Below are positions 58,471 through 64,000 of a stretch of DNA of 64,000 bases, piece after piece. The stretch covers positions 62,001 to 126,000 of the forward strand of contig JAEZWW010000005.1 of the NCBI GenBank assembly GCA_023442945.1, written 5' to 3'. The number at the start of each line of letters is the position of its first letter. Position 1 is the stretch's first letter. A program made the position numbers and the translations under genes. This stretch comes from Pseudomonadota bacterium (GTDB lineage Bacteria > Pseudomonadota > Gammaproteobacteria > Burkholderiales > Burkholderiaceae_C). The notes below the pieces were generated by a model. That model worked only from the letters and a program-made list of their open reading frames with translations, was not told the DNA's origin and did no database searches.

Positions 58471-59394
58471 TCAGCGAAAAGTCACAGTCACCGGTTGCAG
58501 GCCGGGCACGCCGTCGTAATGCACGGTCGCCTTCAGGCCCGCTTTGGGCGGCAACAGGGCCGAGAACGAGCCCAGGCTGATCAGCTGCCCCGGCTTCATC
58601 GATAGCCCGTTGGCCTTCAGCGCGCCGGCCAGCCAGACCACGGCATTCAGCGGATGGCCCAGCACGTCCGAGCCCTTACCACCGCCCAGCGGCGCGTCGT
58701 TGCCGTCGACCAGGCGCACGTTCATGTCGCGCAGCTGGTCCAGCAGCTGGGCACGCGCTGCGGGGTCGGCCGGCACCATCAGAGGCGAGCCGCGCACGCC
58801 CATGCGCGCGCCGACGTTGATGGCGCTGATGCCCGCGCCGTTCAGCTGGGGCGGCGACTGCACCATGAGGTCGGGCAGTTCGATAAAGGGGATGACCTGG
58901 TCGACGCTGGCCAGCACTTCGGCCGGCGTTTTGGCGTTGTTGATGGCCGCATCCTTCACGCGCACCAGCAGATCGGCCTCGTACAGCGGGCGGGCGCCAA
59001 ACGCGGCGTCGACCGACGCGAAGTTGCCCAGCAGCATGTCGGTGTACAGCGCGCCCCACACCGGCTGGTCGGTGTTGAAGCGCTTTTGCACCGCCGGGTT
59101 GGTCAGGCCCGCCTTGTAACCCGCCAGCCGACCGGCCTGCCCGGCCAGGCGCTGCTGCAGCTTGGACCGCGTGCAGTGTGCGTCGGCCGCTGTCATGGCC
59201 GGCAGATCGGCCGTGGGGCGGCGCGCGTTGTAGTCGGCCACCATCCGATTGACGGCCACGTCGTCCAGGCAGCCGGGCGTGTTGGCGACCACCGGGGCGG
59301 ACGTGCTGGCGCAGCCGGCGAGCGCCGCCACGGCGGCAGCGACCAGCGCCCCGTGCAAGGCGCGCCGGGCAAAGGCGGGGTGGGAAGTGGACAA
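58471..59394 (-). CDS. Lipoprotein with a hydratase/fumarylacetoacetase-like domain
   Basis: A 307-residue protein starting with TTG at 59394, set by GAGGAG six bases upstream and by the signal that follows (RALHGALVAAAVAALAGC with lipobox). The mature part resembles 2-keto-4-pentenoate hydratases (GYKAGLTNPAVQKRF, LYEADLLVRVKD, VIPFIELPDLM, LGHPLNAVVWLAGAL, PGQLISLGSFSALLPPK). Those enzymes are cytoplasmic, so a lipoprotein form is unusual. Catalysis in the envelope is unproven; it could be a non-enzymatic relative. It is divergent from the alcohol dehydrogenase gene. Confidence 0.82.
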   Translation of the reverse strand: MSTSHPAFARRALHGALVAAAVAALAGCASTSAPVVANTPGCLDDVAVNRMVADYNARRPTADLPAMTAADAHCTRSKLQQRLAGQAGRLAGYKAGLTNPAVQKRFNTDQPVWGALYTDMLLGNFASVDAAFGARPLYEADLLVRVKDAAINNAKTPAEVLASVDQVIPFIELPDLMVQSPPQLNGAGISAINVGARMGVRGSPLMVPADPAARAQLLDQLRDMNVRLVDGNDAPLGGGKGSDVLGHPLNAVVWLAGALKANGLSMKPGQLISLGSFSALLPPKAGLKATVHYDGVPGLQPVTVTFR

Positions 59395-59454
59395 GGTGGT
59401 CTCCTCAGGCTTGTGTGAATAATGTTTGGCTGATCCTACCCCCACCTTTTCGCC

Positions 59455-60591
59455 ATGGCACTTATCCAATACCTGACCCAGATCGAGTTCGACTACGGCG
59501 CCGTGGCGCAACTGCCCGCCCATTGCGCGCGCGTCGGCATCACTCGCCCTTTGATCGTCACCGATGCCGGCGTACGCGCCGCGGGCGTGCTGCAGCCCGT
59601 GCTGGATGCGCTGCCCGACCTGCCCTGCGCCGTGTTCGACCAGACCCCATCCAACCCGACCGAAGCCGCCGTGCGTGCCGCCAGTGCGCTGTACCAAAAG
59701 GAAAAGTGCGACGGCCTGATCGCCGTGGGCGGCGGCAGCGCCATCGACTGCGCCAAAGGAGTGGCCATCGCCGCCACGCACCCGGGGCCCCTCAAGACCT
59801 ACGCCACCATCGAAGGCGGCTCGCCCAAGATCAGCGAAGCCGTGGCGCCGCTGATTGCGGTGCCCACCACCGCCGGCACCGGCAGCGAGGTGGCGCGTGG
59901 CGCCATCGTGATCGTCGACGACGGGCGCAAGCTGGGCTTTCACAGCTGGCATCTGATGCCCAAGGCCGCCATCTGCGACCCGGCCTTGACGCTGGGCCTG
60001 CCGCCCATGCTGACGGCCGCCACCGGCATGGACGCCATCGCCCACTGCATGGAAACCTTCATGGCACCGGCCTTCAACCCACCGGCCGACGGCATCGCGC
60101 TGGAAGGCCTGCGCCGGGGCTGGGCGCACATCGAACGCGCGACACGCGATGGCAGCGACCGCGACGCCCGCCTCAACATGATGGCCGCCAGCATGCACGG
60201 CGCCATGGCTTTCCAGAAGGGCCTGGGCTGCGTGCATTCACTCAGCCACAGCCTGGGCGGCATCAACCCCAAGCTGCACCACGGCACGCTGAACGCCGTG
60301 TTTCTGCCGGCCGTCATCCGCTTTAACGCGGGCGCCGAATCGCTACAAAAAGAGAAGCGGCTTGCGCAGATGGCTGTAGCGATGGGGCTCGATCCGGCTG
60401 CGGATGTTGCCGAAGCCGTGCGCGCCATGACCGCGCGCCTGGGCCTGCCCACCGGCCTGGCCGCCATGGGCGTGACCGAAGACCTGTTTGACGCGGTGAT
60501 CGATCACGCCCTGCTCGACCACTGTCACAAGACCAACCCGCGCATCGCCTCGCCCGAGGACTACCGCACCATGCTGCGCGAATCCATGTGA
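59455..60591 (+). CDS. Iron-containing alcohol dehydrogenase with a repeat-coded segment
   Basis: A 378-residue Fe-dependent alcohol dehydrogenase. The NAD motif is VGGGSAIDCAKG, and metal ligands lie in GMDAIAHCMET and the CVHSLSHSLGG...LHHG block. Near residues 297-312 the sequence SLQKEKRLAQMAVAMG is coded by DNA closely matching the dispersed repeat, though it also fits the family helix. Substrate unknown. Its last 31 bases overlap the convergent ABC permease gene. Confidence 0.9.
   Translation: MALIQYLTQIEFDYGAVAQLPAHCARVGITRPLIVTDAGVRAAGVLQPVLDALPDLPCAVFDQTPSNPTEAAVRAASALYQKEKCDGLIAVGGGSAIDCAKGVAIAATHPGPLKTYATIEGGSPKISEAVAPLIAVPTTAGTGSEVARGAIVIVDDGRKLGFHSWHLMPKAAICDPALTLGLPPMLTAATGMDAIAHCMETFMAPAFNPPADGIALEGLRRGWAHIERATRDGSDRDARLNMMAASMHGAMAFQKGLGCVHSLSHSLGGINPKLHHGTLNAVFLPAVIRFNAGAESLQKEKRLAQMAVAMGLDPAADVAEAVRAMTARLGLPTGLAAMGVTEDLFDAVIDHALLDHCHKTNPRIASPEDYRTMLRESM
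60339..60390 (-). repeat. Dispersed repeat, copy 19, in frame inside the Fe-ADH gene (tentative)
   Basis: Inverted copy: CTACAAAAAGAGAAGCGGCT then TGCGCAGATGGCTGTAGCG. Closest to the hrpA copy at 20900. The encoded helix fits the enzyme family, so chance or domestication remain possible. Confidence 0.5.
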
Positions 60592-61724
60592 TCGTCCGCG
60601 GCCGGTGACGCGGATGTTGGCCCCGTGCACAGCCGCCACGACGCCCACACGCCGTACACCACGAACAGCACCACCAGCACGCCCAGCCAGCGCGCCACGT
60701 CGCCGGGGCTGGCGCCCATCTGGTTGATCGGCACAAACGCCTGCACCCCGGCCGTGGCCGGTGACAGCTGGGCCAGCCAGTACAGCGGTTGGGGCAACTG
60801 GTCCAGCGGCCAGGCCGTGCCGGTCAGGAAGAACAGCACCACCGACGTCGGGGCCAGCCACATCATGGCGCGCTCGGCCGAAGGCATGTAGCTGCCCAGC
60901 GCCAGGCCCAGCGCGCCGACGGTGGCGGCGTACAGCGGCACCATCCACGCCAGGTGCGCCAGCTGCAGCGTGCGCGGCGTGTCCTGCGACCAGAAGGCCC
61001 AGCCGAAGAAGAAGGCCATGGTGCCGCTGCCGATCAGCACCAGCGCCGCCAGCGTGCCGGCAAAGTAGCCCGGTGTGCACGGCCAACGGCCACTGCGCCG
61101 GCGCGTGGCCGCCAGCATGGCGCTGCCGAACATCAGCGTCTGCTGCAGGATCAGCAGCGCCACCGCCGGGTAGATGTAGTTGGCGTAACCCTCATACGGG
61201 TTGAACAGCGGGCGCACCACCAGCTCCAGCGGTACGCCGCGGTGCACGGCGGCGGCCAGCGGGGCGGCCTGCTGCGCCACCTGGCCCATCAGCACACCTT
61301 GCACGGCCGCGCCAATGGCGCTGGCGCGCGTCAGGTAGGCGCCGTTGACCCACACCGCCGCGCCGGCCCCGGCCTCGCCCGCGGCCAGCGCGCGGCTGAT
61401 GCCCTTGGGCAGCAGGATGATGCCGTCGGCGTGGCGCTGCTTCACGCCCTTCACGGCGGTGGCGTAGTCGGCCACGGTGGCGACCACGGCCACTTCGCGC
61501 GTGGCGTTCAGCGCCTGGCCGACCGCGCGCGTGGCCGGCGTGCCTTCTTCATCCACCACGATCATCGGCAGCTTCAGCGCCGTCTGGTGCTTGTACGGCG
61601 CGGGGTAATAAAAGGCATAGAAGATCACCGCCAACACCATGGTCAGCACCAGGTCGCGCGTGCGCACGACCTGCATCAGCGTCTGCGCCAGGCCGGCGCC
61701 AAAGCCCGCGTCAGGCCGCCGCAT
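60561..61724 (-). CDS. ABC-2 type exporter permease (second)
   Basis: A 387-residue membrane protein of the ABC-2 (YhhJ/YbhR-like) family: one N-terminal helix, a large periplasmic loop, then five C-terminal helices. With the HlyD protein and the other permease encoded upstream it forms an exporter of drugs or other hydrophobic compounds. The start at 61724 overlaps the upstream gene by 14 bases; its 3' end overlaps the convergent Fe-ADH gene. Confidence 0.9.
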   Translation of the reverse strand: MRRPDAGFGAGLAQTLMQVVRTRDLVLTMVLAVIFYAFYYPAPYKHQTALKLPMIVVDEEGTPATRAVGQALNATREVAVVATVADYATAVKGVKQRHADGIILLPKGISRALAAGEAGAGAAVWVNGAYLTRASAIGAAVQGVLMGQVAQQAAPLAAAVHRGVPLELVVRPLFNPYEGYANYIYPAVALLILQQTLMFGSAMLAATRRRSGRWPCTPGYFAGTLAALVLIGSGTMAFFFGWAFWSQDTPRTLQLAHLAWMVPLYAATVGALGLALGSYMPSAERAMMWLAPTSVVLFFLTGTAWPLDQLPQPLYWLAQLSPATAGVQAFVPINQMGASPGDVARWLGVLVVLFVVYGVWASWRLCTGPTSASPAADDHMDSRSMVR

Positions 61725-62907
61725 CGGGCACCTCCGTTTGTGGCGTGGCCGCGGGAGCGGCTTCAACACGGCCTTCATCACGCCGGCGCTGCAAGGCCAT
61801 CAGCACGCAGGCCAGGCCACCGGCCACCAGCGTGTAGCCCACCAGGGTGAGCGCCGGGCGCAGCGCCAGCGCGGGCGGCGCGCCGATGAACTGGTCCATC
61901 GCCAGCGGCAGGTAATGCGGGTACGGCAGCACAGCACTCCAGCTGCGTGCAAACCAGGACGCGCCCGACAGCGGCAGCGTGCCGCCCGAATAGGCCAGCG
62001 CCGCGCCGGCGTAGATGGCGCTGACCGACAAGCCGGTGCTGACGCGGCGCGTCACCGCCACCAGCAGCGCCGAAATCGCCGCCGTTGCCGCAAACAGCAG
62101 CGCCTGCCCCAGCCAGATCAGGCCAATGCTGCCTTCCGGCCGCCAGCCGCGCACGCCCGCCGTCCAGATCAGCCACACCGCGCCCCAGGCCGACACGATC
62201 AGCACCGCCGGCGCCAGCTTGCCGGCCAGCGCCATCGGCAGGTTGCGCTGGCGCCGCGCCCAGGCCGCCAGGCTGTCGCGCCGCAGCGCCCGCCCGATCG
62301 CCATCACCGTGGCGCAGGCCACGATCAGGTGCAGCACCGCGGGGTGGATCAGCGCCGGCAGATAGCCTTCGAAACTCGCCTGCGGGTTGAACAGGATGCT
62401 GGTCTGCACCGTCGGCATGCGCCCGCGCATGGCGGGCACCACCGCGTTGACCTGCTGCGCCACCAGCGAATGGCTGGCCGCCGCGCTGACCACGGTGGCG
62501 ATCGCGCCTTGCGCCAGCTTGCCGGTCGATAGGAAGCTGGCGTTGTAGTACAAGGTCAGCGCCGGCGCACGGGCGCGCACCAGGCCTTCGTCGACGCCAT
62601 TCGGGATTTGCAGCGCCGCCACCACCTCGCCGCGGCGAAAGGCGTCCATCACTGCCGCCGTGTCCTGCGTCACGGCGACCACGCGCAGCGCGGGCGACGC
62701 GGCCAGGTCGGCGCGCAGCGCGCGGCTGAAGGCGCCGCCGTCCTCGTCGATCACGGCAATCGGCAGCTGGCGCGCCACGCCACCGATGAACACGCCCGCC
62801 ACGATGGCGATGGCCGCCAGCGGGAACAGCGTCAGCAGCGCCAGATCGCCGGGGCTGGCCAGCAGGTGGCGCCATTCGGCGACCCAGGCGCGCCAGAACG
62901 ACCGCAT
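61711..62907 (-). CDS. ABC-2 type exporter permease (first)
   Basis: A 398-residue ABC-2 permease with the same plan as its neighbour: N-terminal helix, periplasmic domain (LPIAVIDEDGGAFSRALRADLAAS...), several C-terminal helices. The two probably pair as a heterodimer. No ATP-binding gene is visible in the part of the operon in the window; it may lie beyond the end. Confidence 0.9.
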   Translation of the reverse strand: MRSFWRAWVAEWRHLLASPGDLALLTLFPLAAIAIVAGVFIGGVARQLPIAVIDEDGGAFSRALRADLAASPALRVVAVTQDTAAVMDAFRRGEVVAALQIPNGVDEGLVRARAPALTLYYNASFLSTGKLAQGAIATVVSAAASHSLVAQQVNAVVPAMRGRMPTVQTSILFNPQASFEGYLPALIHPAVLHLIVACATVMAIGRALRRDSLAAWARRQRNLPMALAGKLAPAVLIVSAWGAVWLIWTAGVRGWRPEGSIGLIWLGQALLFAATAAISALLVAVTRRVSTGLSVSAIYAGAALAYSGGTLPLSGASWFARSWSAVLPYPHYLPLAMDQFIGAPPALALRPALTLVGYTLVAGGLACVLMALQRRRDEGRVEAAPAATPQTEVPDAAA

Positions 62908-62923
62908 CGCGTGCGCCCTGCCC

Positions 62924-63928
62924 TTACTGCGGCCAGTCGAACAGCACGCTCATGCCGGGGCGCAAGCCCTCGACCGCGCTGACGGGCGACAGGTGCATCT
63001 CGAAGGTGCGCACGTCAAAGCCGGACGACTGCTGCGTCGCGCGCCAGGTGGCAAATTCGCCCATGGGTGCGATGGCCGTGACCTTGAAGCCCACGTCCTT
63101 GAGCCCCAGCGCCGGCACATCGCCCTTGAGCGTGCGGCCCTTGGCCATGCCTTTGTAATCGTCCTCGCGCACCGCCAGGCGCACCCACACTTGGGCCAGG
63201 TCGACGATCTGGAACACCGGCGTCAGCGGGCCCACGATCTCGCCCGGCTGCGCCAGCCGGCTGGCGATTTCGCCGTTGACGGGTGCGGCCAGCGTGGTTT
63301 CCTGGTTGATGGCCTCGGCCGTTTTCAGTGCCGACCGGGCGACGTCTTCGCGCGCCTGGGCGGCGTTGCGCACGTCCGGACGGGCGCCGGCTTCCAGCTT
63401 TTTCCACTGCGAGTGGGCGGCGTCAGCGCTGCGCGCGGTCGAGATGCTGGCGGCGCGCGCCTCGTCGCGGCGCTGGGCGGCAATCACGCCTTCGGCAAAC
63501 AGCGTGTCCGCGCGCTTGGCCGACACCGCGGCCAGGTCGGCCTGGGCCTTGGCCGCCAACCACACGTCGCGCGCGGCGGCGATGTCTTCGGGCCGCGCGA
63601 TGTCGTCGGCCACCTTGCGCTGCGCCTCGGCCATGACCAGGGCGCCGGCGGCCTGTTCGCGCGCGCCGGTCAGCTCGGGGCTGGACAGCACGGCCAGCAC
63701 GTCGCCCGCCTTGACCTGCTGGCCCAGCACGGCGTTGAGCTTTTCCACCCGCGCCAACACCTTGGTCGACACGTTGACCTGGTCGGCCTCCACCGTGCCC
63801 TGCAGGCGCGCGGCCTGCGGCTTGCCGGACAGCCACAGGCCAATGCTCAGCGCGATGGCGATCAGGATCAGCACCAGCCACAACAGCGTCAGGCGCCAGC
63901 GCCCGGAAGCGCGCGGATGTGAACTCAT
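62924..63928 (-). CDS. HlyD family periplasmic adaptor
   Basis: A 334-residue membrane-fusion protein: N-terminal transmembrane segment (about 15-35), a lipoyl-like half (VEADQVNVSTKVLARVEKLNAVLGQQVKAGDVLAVLSSPEL), a coiled-coil hairpin (about 75-190) and a beta-barrel domain. It links the ABC-2 exporter to an outer-membrane channel. Its start overlaps the stop of the gene that enters from the window edge. Confidence 0.92.
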   Translation of the reverse strand: MSSHPRASGRWRLTLLWLVLILIAIALSIGLWLSGKPQAARLQGTVEADQVNVSTKVLARVEKLNAVLGQQVKAGDVLAVLSSPELTGAREQAAGALVMAEAQRKVADDIARPEDIAAARDVWLAAKAQADLAAVSAKRADTLFAEGVIAAQRRDEARAASISTARSADAAHSQWKKLEAGARPDVRNAAQAREDVARSALKTAEAINQETTLAAPVNGEIASRLAQPGEIVGPLTPVFQIVDLAQVWVRLAVREDDYKGMAKGRTLKGDVPALGLKDVGFKVTAIAPMGEFATWRATQQSSGFDVRTFEMHLSPVSAVEGLRPGMSVLFDWPQ

Positions 63929-64000
63929 GGTGTGCTCCCCGTGGGCGGCGCCAGGCGGTGTTCGGCCTGCGCCATGTGCTGTGCAAATTCGTCGTCACGG
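63925..64000 (-). CDS. C-terminal end of an unidentified gene of the export cassette
   Basis: Only the last ~24 codons are present (RDDEFAQHMAQAEHRLAPPTG...). The stop overlaps the HlyD start (ATGA), so it belongs to the same operon and is the first gene to the left. In such cassettes this position is often a TetR regulator or an outer-membrane channel; the fragment is too short to decide. Confidence 0.6.
   Translation of the reverse strand, partial: RDDEFAQHMAQAEHRLAPPTGSTP

Noticed and set aside
58471..60237. A 588-residue version of the hydratase-like lipoprotein
   Set aside because: The extra part is antisense to the Fe-ADH gene, and a signal peptide with Shine-Dalgarno places the start at 59394.
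1797..60390. CRISPR array made from the dispersed repeats
   Set aside because: The copies are kilobases apart, in both orientations and imperfect; there are no regular spacers and no cas genes.
1..64000. tRNA or rRNA genes
   Set aside because: Reading both strands I found no tRNA-like cloverleaf with a CCA-side pattern and no rRNA signature; a scan with a tRNA finder would settle it.
1..64000. Insertion sequences or prophage genes
   Set aside because: No transposase, integrase or phage structural motif was seen in any frame with coding character.

Overview
The window looks like chromosome from a high-GC betaproteobacterium of the order Burkholderiales, most likely family Comamonadaceae (Acidovorax/Ottowia-like). 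Four things point there: two Bug-type solute-binding proteins, the mltG-tmk-holB-pilZ-tatD order, the tadA-ldcA pairing, and a dense family of short dispersed repeats of a kind I recall from that family. The assignment is inference; no rRNA or marker search was possible. I see no rRNA, tRNA, CRISPR array, insertion sequence or prophage.

Layout. 1-6294: end of a molybdenum-hydroxylase (CO dehydrogenase-like) operon with its maturation genes (large and medium subunits, MoxR ATPase, VWA protein, CoxG, XdhC, MobA-like transferase). 6498-9165: copper-type TonB receptor with a DUF2946 protein. 9333-15681: acyl-CoA ligase, SDR, HCCA-isomerase-like protein and Bug protein, then an IclR regulator divergent from a nitronate monooxygenase. 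15886-18270: a Clp-type AAA+ domain fused to an FtsH-type M41 protease, preceded by a small basic protein and a leader-peptide/terminator region. 18553-23708: cupin lipoprotein, hrpA and a small membrane protein. 23739-31248: GntR regulator and a beta-oxidation-like operon (Bug, three acyl-CoA dehydrogenases, enoyl-CoA hydratase, CoA-transferase).

31443-41913: CDGSH iron-sulfur protein, guaA, a TetR regulator with a membrane protein that shares its operator-like site, RNA-ligase-like phosphodiesterase, SixA-like phosphatase, PaiB-like protein, a TadA-haloalkane dehalogenase fusion and ldcA. 42010-45989: conserved hypothetical, adenylate cyclase-FHA protein in AT-rich flanks, ankyrin protein, tatD, pilZ. 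46032-49835: holB, tmk and mltG divergent from ygfZ. 49871-52396: polar amino-acid ABC transporter. 52703-60591: RcnB-like protein, DUF1275 protein, a thioesterase-GNAT fusion, an esterase, two DUF3011 proteins, a lipoprotein with a hydratase fold and an iron-dependent alcohol dehydrogenase. 60561-64000: an HlyD/ABC-2 export cassette running off the window.

Two signals stand out. The first is the AAA+/M41 protease operon, whose 5' leader has a nine-codon peptide with a strong Shine-Dalgarno, two long hairpins (one terminator-like) and a possible antiterminator pairing. The second is a repeat family of about 50-65 bp with about 19 copies here. Most lie between genes, but five lie in frame inside hrpA (two copies), tmk, ygfZ and the iron alcohol dehydrogenase gene, where they seem to add peptide segments to conserved proteins.
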